DNA of 12,510 nucleotides, taken from an uncultured Collinsella sp. (lineage in GTDB: Bacteria; Actinomycetota; Coriobacteriia; Coriobacteriales; Coriobacteriaceae). The translations under genes and the position numbers were made by a program. The stretch covers positions 1-12,510 of the forward strand of contig URMR01000042.1 of the NCBI GenBank assembly GCA_900548935.1, written 5' to 3'. Below, piece by piece: positions 1 to 6,648 of the stretch (its first letter is position 1; each line of letters starts with the position of its first letter). The notes below the pieces were generated by a model that worked only from the letters and a program-made list of their open reading frames with translations, was not told where the DNA came from and did no database searches.

Positions 1-9
1 ACCGCTCGC

Positions 10-993
10 GTGGAGCAGCCTCAGGCTGGTGCCGCCACGCCGCAGCCTACCATGGCCGGCATTCCCGACCCCTTGGCCCCTGCGACGCCGGCTCCTCAGC
101 CTGCGCAGTCCGGTCTCTTTGCCGCTATTCCCGACCCCACGCAGCCTGCTGCCCCGGTGGTCGAGAGCGATCAGGCAGCCGAGGTCGCAAGCCTCGATAA
201 CGCGCTCAACAACCCCGATTTTACGTCGGTGTTTGCGCCCATCGATCCGCAGGCCAGCCGCAAGAAGATGGCCAAGCAGGCCGGTGTCGAGCCCGTCATC
301 CTTATGGAGCACGTCACCAAGATCTACCCGGCACAGCCCAACAAGCCCGCGCTCGACGACATCAACATCGAGATCTATCCGGGCGAGTTTGTCTTCTTGG
401 TCGGTCACTCCGGCTCGGGTAAGACCACGCTGCTGTCGACGCTCAACCGCGACGTCAAGCCGACGAGCGGCCGCATCCTGGTTGCCGGTCAGGACCTCAT
501 GAAGATCAAGAACCGCAAGGTTCCGTTCTTGCGTCGCCAGATCGGTGCCGTCTTCCAGGACTTTAAGCTCCTGCCGCAGAAGACCGCCTACGAAAACGTG
601 GCGTTTGCCCTGCAGTGCATCGGCAAGCCCAAGGGCGTCATTCGCAGCCAGGTGCCCGAGGTGCTTCGCCTGGTCGGTCTGGCCGATCAGATGGACTCTC
701 TGCCCGATCAGCTGTCCGGTGGCGAGCAGCAGCGTGTCGCCGTTGCTCGCGCTATGGTCAACCGTCCGCCGCTGCTTATCTGCGACGAGCCCACGGGCAA
801 CCTCGACCCGGCGATTTCGCTGGGCATTATGAAGCTGCTCGAGCGCATTAACCGTACCGGCACCACCGTGATCGTCGCCACGCACGACCGCGAGATGGTC
901 GATAGCATGCACCGTCGCGTGATCGCCCTCGAGGGCGGCCACGTCATCCGCGACCAGGAGAGGGGAGGTTACGGCAACTATGGCACCAACTAA
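10..993 (+). CDS. ftsE: Cell-division ABC transporter ATPase FtsE with a Pro/Ala-rich N-terminal extension (5' end uncertain)
   Basis: ATPase subunit of the FtsEX complex, which sits at the inner face of the division septum and uses ATP to control cell-wall hydrolases. The ABC domain runs from about residue 95 to the C-terminus. It has Walker A GHSGSGKTT (132-140), the Q-loop (Q183 in VFQDF), the signature LSGGEQQR (235-242), Walker B LLICDEPTGNLD (255-266) and the switch His in ATHD (H292). FtsE is usually about 220-230 residues; the extra ~90 here are rich in Pro, Ala and Gln and repeat an IPDP-type segment. The GTG at 10 is only the first start visible. The frame stays open to the left edge, so the true start may lie outside the window. 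An ATG at 268 would give a normal-length protein, but has only a weak purine run (gcaagaag) before it. The end overlaps ftsX by 14 nt, so the two are translationally coupled. Identity is firm; the start is not. Confidence 0.93.
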   Translation: MEQPQAGAATPQPTMAGIPDPLAPATPAPQPAQSGLFAAIPDPTQPAAPVVESDQAAEVASLDNALNNPDFTSVFAPIDPQASRKKMAKQAGVEPVILMEHVTKIYPAQPNKPALDDINIEIYPGEFVFLVGHSGSGKTTLLSTLNRDVKPTSGRILVAGQDLMKIKNRKVPFLRRQIGAVFQDFKLLPQKTAYENVAFALQCIGKPKGVIRSQVPEVLRLVGLADQMDSLPDQLSGGEQQRVAVARAMVNRPPLLICDEPTGNLDPAISLGIMKLLERINRTGTTVIVATHDREMVDSMHRRVIALEGGHVIRDQERGGYGNYGTN

Positions 994-1900
994 CGTGGGC
1001 TATTCGCTCAAAGAGGCTATCAGCCACTTCTTCCGTAACTGGACCACCTCGCTCGGCGCCGTCATCACGATCTTCCTTTCGCTGTTTATCATCGGCCTGT
1101 TCATTATGGGTTCCGCGATGCTGAACTCCGTGATCGGCACCGTCGAGGATCAGGTTGTCATCAACGCGTTCATTAGTGATGACGCCGATCAGGCCGATGT
1201 TCAGGCTTTTGAGGCCGAGCTTAAGACGTGGAATAACGTCAAGTCCGTGACCTATAAGGACAAGGACGACGCGCTGGCCGAGTACACGAGCAAGATGTCG
1301 GGCAACGCCGACGCCACCATGAGCGCGCTCGACGGCCAGAACCCGCTTCCCGCCTCGTTTGCGATTGAGATGGACGATCCGTCTCAGGTCGAGAGCACGG
1401 CCAAGAAGCTCAAGAAGAATGCCGACTTCCAAAAGATCGCGGACGACGGCGACGTCAACGCGAGCGTGCTGTATGGCCAGGAGGAAGTGAGCCGCCTGTT
1501 CCAGGTGACCAACTACATCCGTATCGCCGCCGTGGTACTCGTCGGTCTGCTGACCTTTATCGCGTTCATCTTTATCAACAACACGATTCGCCTGTCCATT
1601 ACGGCGCGTCGTCGCGAGATTGCGATTATGCGCCTGGTGGGCGCCAGCAACGGCTTCATTCGCGGGCCGTTCATTACCGAGGGCGTGTTGCAGGCCATTC
1701 TGGGCTCGCTGCTTTCCATCGGTGTTTTGGAGCTGCTGCGCAATCTGATGATTCCGCGCCTGCAGGCGAGCGTCGGCTGGATGTCGTTTGCGCTGCCGAT
1801 GCAGTACTATCTGGTGACCTACGCCGCACTGATTCTCGTCGGTGTCATTATCGGTCTCTTTGGTTCTGCCATCGCCATGCGCCGTTATCTGCGCGTGTAA
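980..1900 (+). CDS. ftsX: Cell-division membrane protein FtsX
   Basis: Permease-like partner of FtsE; the complex transmits ATP hydrolysis across the membrane to activate peptidoglycan hydrolases at division. The 306 residues fit the family. The predicted topology is a short cytoplasmic N-terminus, TM1 at about 25-48, a large extracellular domain (about 50-178), then TM2 (181-203), TM3 (233-253) and TM4 (276-298). The extracellular domain contains NPLPASF (121-127), a recognisable FtsX motif. The cytoplasmic loop after TM2 has RREIAIMRLVGA (211-222), typical of FtsX/MacB-type permeases. The start ATG overlaps the end of ftsE by 14 nt and is preceded by the strong Shine-Dalgarno run gagaggggagg (958-968). 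A rho-independent terminator follows 24 nt after the stop, closing the ftsEX operon. Confidence 0.95.
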   Translation: MAPTNVGYSLKEAISHFFRNWTTSLGAVITIFLSLFIIGLFIMGSAMLNSVIGTVEDQVVINAFISDDADQADVQAFEAELKTWNNVKSVTYKDKDDALAEYTSKMSGNADATMSALDGQNPLPASFAIEMDDPSQVESTAKKLKKNADFQKIADDGDVNASVLYGQEEVSRLFQVTNYIRIAAVVLVGLLTFIAFIFINNTIRLSITARRREIAIMRLVGASNGFIRGPFITEGVLQAILGSLLSIGVLELLRNLMIPRLQASVGWMSFALPMQYYLVTYAALILVGVIIGLFGSAIAMRRYLRV

Positions 1901-1924
1901 GCGCTGCGGATATGCCGTCTGCAA

Positions 1925-1958
1925 CGGGTCGTCCCTTTCCAGGGGCGGCCCGTTTTTT
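1925..1958 (+). terminator. Rho-independent terminator of ftsEX
   Basis: An 11-bp G+C-rich stem (1925-1935 with 1942-1952, including G-U pairs) has a 6-nt loop and is followed by six T residues (1953-1958). It lies 24 nt after the ftsX stop codon. Confidence 0.9.
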
Positions 1959-2043
1959 GATCCCCTGGGGACGGAGGAAAACGGATCACTTAGGGGGTCG
2001 GACGATTCGAGTGATCCGCAATCCTGCCGTCCCTTAGGGATCA
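1958..2043. repeat. 86-bp nested inverted-repeat element between ftsX and rnr
   Basis: The ends (1958-1974 and 2027-2043) are inverted copies of a 17-bp motif of form CCGTCCCnnnGGGATCA, matching at 14 of 17 positions. Inside lies a perfect 9-bp inverted repeat, cggatcact (1982-1990) with agtgatccg (2010-2018). A 24-bp stretch at this left end (1958-1981) recurs in reverse complement at 9040-9063 with 22 of 24 identities. This looks like a small dispersed palindromic element placed next to a terminator. It has no coding capacity. The rnr promoter should lie in or just after it, but no convincing -35/-10 pair was found. Confidence 0.6.
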
Positions 2044-2093
2044 TTTGGGTAGACTCTTGGGGTGTAAACGGCTATCGATAGTAAGGAGGCGCC

Positions 2094-4229
2094 ATGGGGC
2101 GCAATAACAAACATAAGCGTGGAACTCGCAATAAGCGCGGGCCGGTGCGCAGCGAGCGTCGTCCGAGCCTGACTGGCCGCGTGCAGCTCCATGAGCACAG
2201 TGCCTATGTCATAACCGAGAATGGCGACTACAAGGTCATGGGTCGCGGCAAGCGTGAGATCATGGACGGCGATACCGTTGCCGTGAGCATTAAGAACAGC
2301 CCGCATGGTGAGCGTCGCGCCGTGATTGAAGGCGTCGTTGAACGTGCGGCTATAAGCGTGGTGGGTACCTACCGGATCGCCGGCCCGCTCGGGGTGATCG
2401 AGCCGCTCGATTCGCGCCTGAAGGCTGACTTCTTTATTTTGCCCGAGGACACCTCTGCTGAGCGCTTGGACGTGCATCCTGGCGATGTTGTCGTCGCGCG
2501 CATTCTAACCTACCCGACGCGCTTGGAGTCGGGCACGGTGACTCTTGAGCGTCGCATCGGCGGTGACGATGCGCCTGATCTGGGCGTCCAATATGTTATG
2601 GCGCGCTATGGCTATACCGACAGCTATCCCGAGGCGGCGCTGGCAGAGGCAGAGGCGCTTTCGCTCGACGTGACTGCAGCGCTTAAAGATCCGCTTCGTC
2701 GTGACCTGCGCGATCGTTTTGTCATCACCATCGACCCGGTTGATGCGCGCGACTTTGACGATGCCATCTCACTGGAACGCACGCCCGAGGGCGGCTATAA
2801 GCTGGGCGTGCATATCGCTGACGTTTCGCACTATGTTGCCTGGGATGGACGTATCGACCTGGAGGCCCGCCATCGCACGACGTCGGTCTACCTTGCCGAT
2901 CGCGTGCTTCCCATGCTGCCCGAGCGCCTGTCTAATGACCTGTGCTCCCTGCGCCCCGATGAGGATCGTCTGGCGTTTACCATCGACATCGAGCTCGACG
3001 CGCAAGGTCGTGTGCGCCATTACGATCCCTATCCCAGTGTGATTCGTTCGCGTGTGCGTATGGATTACGACGGCGCCGAGGCACTGCTGGTGCGTGCTGG
3101 CGCGGTGGAGTATTCGGTGCTGGAGGGTGCCGCCGAGGATGTCGCTGCGGCCGAAGCCTCGCGCGAGAAAGCACTTGAGCGCGGGCTTGCGTGCGAGGAC
3201 ACTGCTCGCGGCTATAACGTTGACCTTGCCGATTTCTTGATCGCCACAAACGAACTCGCGGAGCTTCGGCGCCGCATACGTCGCACACGCGGTTCGGTCG
3301 ACTTTGACACGGCCGAGATTCGCGCGCTGCTGGACGAGGACGGCGTGCCTGTGCAGATTGTGGCACGCGAGCGTTCCTGCGCAACCTCACTTATCGAGGA
3401 GGCGATGCTGCTGGCTAACGAGTGCGTGGCCGAGTGGCTGGCCGACCGCGATATCGAGGCATGCTATCGCGTGCACGATGACCCCAGCCCCGACAGCCTA
3501 CATGGTGCTGCTGTGGCGCTGGCGCAGCTCGGCATCATCGATGATCGCCGTGCGGCGGGCATTGCCCTGGGAAGTCCCGACGAGTTGCAGGCGGCAGTCG
3601 ACGCTGCTGCCGGCACGGCTAACGCGCCGCTCGTCAACACGCTCCTTCTGCGCAGCATGCAGCGTGCGCTGTATAAGCCTCGCAACGAGGGCCACTTTGC
3701 GCTCGCCGCGCCGTGCTACTGCCACTTTACAAGCCCCATTCGCCGTTACCCCGATCTGGTGGTGCATCGCGTGCTCAAGCTGCAGCTGGCATACGAGCAG
3801 CTGGGCGGGAAAGACGCCTTGGTGCGTACGCCGAGGCTGATCGGAAAAGGCCGAGAGTCGCTTCCGCGCATCCTGCCGCAAATCTGCCGCGCGTGCAGCG
3901 ATGCCGAGCGTGCGGCCGACGCTGCCAGCCATGCGACGCAAAAAATCAAGATTGCGCAGTACTACGAGGACCGCCTGGGCGAGCGCTATGCCGGAACGGT
4001 CTCGTGGGTCAGCAGCATGGGGCTATTCGCGCGTCTCGACCTAACGCAGGTCGAGGGACTGGTTTCCATTAAGAGCTTGGGTAACGAGTGGTTTGAGTTT
4101 GACGAGGATGCGCTCACGTTGACGGGTGCCGACACGGGGCGTCGTTTTGAGTTGGGGCAGCGCGTGATTATCGAAGTCTCGCGCGTCAACACTACTCGCG
4201 GACATTTGGACTTTAAGCTCATTCATTAA
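2094..4229 (+). CDS. rnr: Ribonuclease R (RNB-family 3'-5' exoribonuclease)
   Basis: Processive 3'-5' exoribonuclease that degrades structured RNA, takes part in rRNA and mRNA quality control, and clears non-stop mRNA during trans-translation. The 711 residues begin with a basic tail (1-24), then OB/cold-shock-like domains (about 25-160). The RNB catalytic domain (about 200-540) carries IDPVDARDFDDA (213-224), where D214, D220, D222 and D223 correspond to the metal-binding aspartates of the family. A C-terminal S1 domain starts near GERYAGTVSWVSSMGLFARL (about residue 630). It lacks the N-terminal HTH and the long Lys-rich C-tail of the E. coli enzyme, as is common in shorter Gram-positive forms. 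The ATG start has a near-ideal aaggagg 4 nt upstream. It is transcribed alone, between the ftsX terminator and the terminator at 4259. smpB, its partner in trans-translation, lies 3.3 kb downstream. Confidence 0.95.
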   Translation: MGRNNKHKRGTRNKRGPVRSERRPSLTGRVQLHEHSAYVITENGDYKVMGRGKREIMDGDTVAVSIKNSPHGERRAVIEGVVERAAISVVGTYRIAGPLGVIEPLDSRLKADFFILPEDTSAERLDVHPGDVVVARILTYPTRLESGTVTLERRIGGDDAPDLGVQYVMARYGYTDSYPEAALAEAEALSLDVTAALKDPLRRDLRDRFVITIDPVDARDFDDAISLERTPEGGYKLGVHIADVSHYVAWDGRIDLEARHRTTSVYLADRVLPMLPERLSNDLCSLRPDEDRLAFTIDIELDAQGRVRHYDPYPSVIRSRVRMDYDGAEALLVRAGAVEYSVLEGAAEDVAAAEASREKALERGLACEDTARGYNVDLADFLIATNELAELRRRIRRTRGSVDFDTAEIRALLDEDGVPVQIVARERSCATSLIEEAMLLANECVAEWLADRDIEACYRVHDDPSPDSLHGAAVALAQLGIIDDRRAAGIALGSPDELQAAVDAAAGTANAPLVNTLLLRSMQRALYKPRNEGHFALAAPCYCHFTSPIRRYPDLVVHRVLKLQLAYEQLGGKDALVRTPRLIGKGRESLPRILPQICRACSDAERAADAASHATQKIKIAQYYEDRLGERYAGTVSWVSSMGLFARLDLTQVEGLVSIKSLGNEWFEFDEDALTLTGADTGRRFELGQRVIIEVSRVNTTRGHLDFKLIH

Positions 4230-4258
4230 TCGGTATGGAGTGAGTATCGGCAAAGCGG

Positions 4259-4290
4259 AGAGGGCGGTCTTTCGGGGCCGCCCTCTTTGC
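4259..4290 (+). terminator. Terminator after rnr (weak T-tract)
   Basis: An 11-pair stem (4259-4269 with 4276-4286, including one T-G pair) encloses the loop tttcgg. Only three T residues follow the stem, so the U-run is poor. It lies 30 nt after the rnr stop codon. Confidence 0.7.
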
Positions 4291-4363
4291 GTGTCTCTTG
4301 ATTGCCCTGCCATGAGCTCGGCCGCTTCTTCATATGCTTTTGGGAGATAGGACCTACCAAAAC

Positions 4364-4388
4364 AAACCTGTCCCTTTTTGGCAGGTTT
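4364..4388. repeat. Small hairpin just upstream of the recombinase start
   Basis: aaacctg (4364-4370) pairs perfectly with caggttt (4382-4388) around an 11-nt T-rich loop. The right arm ends about 20 nt before the preferred recombinase start (4408). It could be a leader structure, a recombination site half, or a copy of a dispersed repeat; the window contains no second copy to decide. Confidence 0.4.
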
Positions 4389-4407
4389 ACGAGAAAGCTG
4401 GGATGTT

Positions 4408-5013
4408 GTGGCAACGGTATATGGGTATGCGCGGGTGAGCTCGCGCGATCAAAATTTGAATCGCCAGTTGGATGCGCTTAGCGCCTATGGCGTGGAGCCG
4501 GCGAATGTCTTTGCCGACCGTGCGAGCGGTAAGGACTTTGATCGCCCTCGGTATCGGGAACTGCTTCATGTCTTGGCTTCCGGTGACGTGTTGGTGGTGC
4601 TTTCCATCGATCGACTGGGTCGAAACTACAGCGAGATACTCGAGGAATGGCGTCGTATAACCAAGGAACTTGGTGCGGCCATCGTTGTGCTGGACATGCC
4701 GTTGCTCGATACGCGTGCGAGAGATTGCGGCGGATCGGATGTGACCAGCACGCTGATCGCCGATATCGTTTTGCAGCTGTTGAGCTATGTGGCGCAGGTG
4801 GAACGAGAGAACATCCACCGTCGTCAGGCGGAGGGAATCGCGGCGGCTCGGGCGCGCGGCGTGCGTTTCGGTCGGCCCCGCAAGCCGTGCCCTCCGCAAT
4901 TTGAACGAGTGCGCGATATCTATGAGGCGGGCAATATTACCCGGAGTCAGGCGGCAAAGCGTTTGGGTGTGTGCGTGGGGACCTTCGATCGATGGATGCG
5001 CGAGACGGAGTAG
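4408..5013 (+). CDS. Small serine recombinase (resolvase/invertase family)
   Basis: Site-specific recombinase of the resolvase/invertase class, which cuts DNA through a covalent phosphoserine link. With the GTG start at 4408 the protein has 201 residues and begins MATVYGYARVSSRDQN; S11 is the likely nucleophile. The catalytic core (about 3-140) also has SIDRLGRNYSEI, the PLLDT segment and the long E-helix region ending VERENIHRRQAEGIAAARARG. A short basic hinge, FGRPRK, leads to a C-terminal helix-turn-helix (about 165-201, ITRSQAAKRLGVCVGTFDRWM). An upstream TTG at 4378 would add ten residues unlike the family and overlap the hairpin at 4364-4388, so it is rejected. The Shine-Dalgarno before 4408 is weak. 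No transposase, accessory gene or clear paired inverted sites lie beside it. It may act on a distant invertible segment or be a leftover of a mobile element. Confidence 0.88.
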   Translation: MATVYGYARVSSRDQNLNRQLDALSAYGVEPANVFADRASGKDFDRPRYRELLHVLASGDVLVVLSIDRLGRNYSEILEEWRRITKELGAAIVVLDMPLLDTRARDCGGSDVTSTLIADIVLQLLSYVAQVERENIHRRQAEGIAAARARGVRFGRPRKPCPPQFERVRDIYEAGNITRSQAAKRLGVCVGTFDRWMRETE

Positions 5014-5267
5014 GGCTGTCGGGGACGCGGGCTCAACGGCTACCGTTGCCCACCCAGACCCACTTGCCCCCGTTTGCATGTGGATGGGCACCAACATCCG
5101 TCGTGTCGCCCATACCGTACCATTGGCGCCCATGCGAGACGTTAACCTCAAGATGGAAAACCACGACCGCCTGTACGCCGGCGCTGGCTACAATATCGGC
5201 ATCGGTCGCAGATGGCCATCGGTGCGCTGTTTGCTAGACACTTGTCTTTTCTAAGAAGGGAATCCCC
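5014..5267. other. Non-coding gap between the recombinase and ArsC-like genes
   Basis: No convincing gene is seen. A 58-codon frame (5078-5254) has no ribosome binding site and no family resemblance. A 12-bp palindrome agaca-ct-tgtct (5236-5247) lies about 20 nt before the next start codon and could be an operator. No clear promoter was found. Confidence 0.4.
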
Positions 5268-5627
5268 ATGGCAGTGCTGTTTGTTGAATATCCCAAATGC
5301 TCGACGTGTAAAAAGGCCAAGGCCTGGTTGGACGAGCATGGGGTTGAGTATGTCGATCGCGATATTGTTACAGACAATCCTTCGGCTGAGGAACTTGCGA
5401 CCTGGATTGCGCGTTCGGGGCTGCCGGTGCGTCGCTTCTTTAACTCGTCGGGCATGAAGTATCGAGAGCTTGGCCTGAAGGCACGTCTGGATGCAGGGAT
5501 GTCGGATCAGGAATGCTATGAGCTGTTGGCGACCGACGGCATGCTGGTTAAGCGTCCGCTGCTGGTGGGCGATGACTTTGCGATCCCCGGTTTTAGGGAA
5601 GCAGCCTGGACCGAGGCGCTGCTGTAG
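5268..5627 (+). CDS. ArsC/Spx-family thioredoxin-fold protein
   Basis: A 119-residue cytoplasmic protein of the ArsC/Spx/MgsR superfamily. Residues 3-10 form the first strand, leading into the active-site motif C11-S-T-C14. The rest follows the family plan: a helix (KKAKAWLDEHG), VEYVDRDIVTDNPSAEEL, a central helical insert with RRFFNSSGMKYRELGLK, and the conserved LVKRPLLV (93-100) with the cis-Pro region. Members include glutaredoxin-linked arsenate reductases and the redox-sensing RNA-polymerase regulator Spx. The CxxC pair resembles Spx, whereas classic ArsC has a single Cys. No arsenic-resistance genes lie nearby, so arsenate reduction is not supported by context; a thiol-redox role is more likely. 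A gaaggg Shine-Dalgarno sits 7 nt before the ATG. The gene converges with the next one and ends six nt before a long hairpin. Confidence 0.82.
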   Translation: MAVLFVEYPKCSTCKKAKAWLDEHGVEYVDRDIVTDNPSAEELATWIARSGLPVRRFFNSSGMKYRELGLKARLDAGMSDQECYELLATDGMLVKRPLLVGDDFAIPGFREAAWTEALL

Positions 5628-5632
5628 CAACT

Positions 5633-5682
5633 GCGGAAAGCGCGTCCCGTTTTTGGCGCTGATTCTGGGATGTGCTTTCCGC
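5633..5682. repeat. 16-bp stem hairpin between convergent genes
   Basis: Left arm 5633-5648 pairs with right arm 5667-5682 over 16 bp, with two G-U pairs and no mismatch, around an 18-nt loop. Neither strand has a T-run after the stem, so it is not a standard terminator, although it sits between the ends of two convergent genes. Its layout resembles the hairpin at 8040-8104. Confidence 0.6.
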
Positions 5683-5699
5683 CGGCAGGTTCGCTCCGG

Positions 5700-6110
5700 T
5701 CAGTCCTCAAGCTGTGCCCACTTATGCGGGTCGTAGATCTTTACCTGTTTGTTGGGCTTGCCGCTCCAGTACTCTTCGTCCATAAAGGGCAGATATGCCT
5801 GAACGCCAGGGCAGATAAAGGGAATCCGCTGCTGTTGCAGTCGCTCACGCTGGCGCTGCTCCAGGTGTGCCTCGGATATGACGGTCGGCATACCGGACAA
5901 CTCGACGAGGCTTGCCTGGATTCGCTTAAGGTCGGGGAGTCCCGCGTGCCATGACATCCGCATGATCAAAAAGGATGCACGGCGGTATTTTGCCTGCACC
6001 ACAGTAATGGCGGGGCGTAACGTGGGGTGAATTTTGTGCCGATCTGGCCAAGGGATGGCAGTTATCTCGAGGCCGAGGGCCTCCCATAGGTAATCAAGCT
6101 CTTCGTCCAT
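5700..6110 (-). CDS. Short protein resembling the N-terminal half of a winged-helix regulator family
   Basis: A 136-residue soluble protein, read leftward from ATG at 6110 with a gagg Shine-Dalgarno 4 nt upstream. No signal peptide or membrane segment is seen. Its most telling segment is RQRERLQQQRIPFICPG followed by VQAYLPFM (86-110). From memory, a similar basic-helix-then-IPF-PG-Q-YLP pattern ends the N-terminal domain of a group of Firmicutes/Actinobacteria proteins annotated as winged-helix or MarR-like regulators. In those proteins a DNA-binding domain follows; here only 26 residues follow, so this copy may be a stand-alone domain or a truncated gene. Codon use matches the neighbours, which argues for a real gene. 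It converges with the ArsC-like gene. Function unknown; the family link is tentative. Confidence 0.6.
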   Translation of the reverse strand: MDEELDYLWEALGLEITAIPWPDRHKIHPTLRPAITVVQAKYRRASFLIMRMSWHAGLPDLKRIQASLVELSGMPTVISEAHLEQRQRERLQQQRIPFICPGVQAYLPFMDEEYWSGKPNKQVKIYDPHKWAQLED

Positions 6111-6385
6111 GGCGCCTCGATATCTACGCGATCATTGATACTTCGATTGTGTTGCCTGGTGCTATCGTTTTCACGGTAGAATCTGCCAACGGTAGCTATG
6201 GTGCGCTTGCGGCATTTTGCCCCCTTGCATGCGGTTTGGCTTCACAGGTCCTTCACGGGTTGGACGAAATTAGGCCAATTTGACCGAATTTCAAAAAAGT
6301 CAAAATTGGGGCTTGCGTCATGGCGGGACTTCCCGTATATTTCTTTCTTGCGCAAAGGCACAGCCGAGCGCAGCGATGCAGTCAT
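6111..6385. other. Intergenic region holding the tRNA promoter and phased A/T tracts
   Basis: No gene is seen. The segment from about 6266 to 6307 is A/T-rich against a G+C-rich background, with aattt-type tracts at 6277-6281, 6287-6291 and 6302-6307. These resemble an UP element just before the promoter at 6313-6341. The left end holds the 5' flank of the leftward gene at 6110. Confidence 0.5.
6313..6341 (+). promoter_or_regulatory. Sigma-70-type promoter of the tRNA pair
   Basis: TTGCGT (6313-6318) and TATATT (6336-6341) are separated by exactly 17 bp. Transcription would begin near 6348, about 38 nt before the first tRNA. The A/T tracts just upstream are as expected for a strong stable-RNA promoter. 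Confidence 0.7.
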
Positions 6386-6459
6386 TGGGATGTCGTCTAA
6401 TGGCAGGACAGCGGATTCTGGTTCCGTCAATGGGGGTTCGACTCCCTCCATCCCAGCCA
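6386..6459 (+). tRNA. tRNA-Gln (anticodon CUG)
   Basis: The acceptor strands TGGGATG (6386-6392) and CATCCCA (6449-6455) pair perfectly. They are followed by discriminator G and an encoded CCA. The anticodon loop TTCTGGT (6416-6422) gives anticodon CTG at 6418-6420. The T-arm has GGTTCGA. It reads codon CAG. Confidence 0.95.
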
Positions 6460-6476
6460 TTGCATTTGCTACATAT

Positions 6477-6553
6477 GGCCCGTTCGTCTAGCGGTTTAGG
6501 ACGCCGCCCTCTCAAGGCGGAGATCACCAGTTCGAATCTGGTACGGGCTACCA
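6477..6553 (+). tRNA. tRNA-Glu (anticodon CUC)
   Basis: The acceptor strands GGCCCGT (6477-6483) and ACGGGCT (6543-6549) pair with a G-U at the first position. Discriminator A and an encoded CCA follow. The anticodon stem CCGCC/GGCGG encloses the loop CTCTCAA (6509-6515), giving CTC at 6511-6513. The T-arm is ACCAG-TTCGAAT-CTGGT. It lies 17 nt after tRNA-Gln, very likely on one transcript. Confidence 0.95.
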
Positions 6554-6564
6554 CAAAATGAACG

Positions 6565-6592
6565 CCCGGGCCTCGCAAGAGACCCGGGTTTT
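6565..6592 (+). terminator. Rho-independent terminator of the tRNA operon
   Basis: cccgggcctc (6565-6574) pairs with gagacccggg (6579-6588) with one mismatch, around loop gcaa, followed by TTTT (6589-6592). It starts 12 nt after the CCA end of tRNA-Glu. Confidence 0.85.
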
Positions 6593-6648
6593 GTGTATAC
6601 GCCGCATGTGTGGAATGAGCCGCGTTTCACCCGGACCGAGGAGTTACC

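Noticed and set aside
944..2044. Long minus-strand frame opposite ftsX
   Set aside because: It is a codon-bias shadow of ftsX: Gln/His/Arg-rich with no recognisable motif.
5078..5254. 58-codon frame between the recombinase and ArsC-like genes
   Set aside because: No ribosome binding site, atypical composition and no recognisable relatives.
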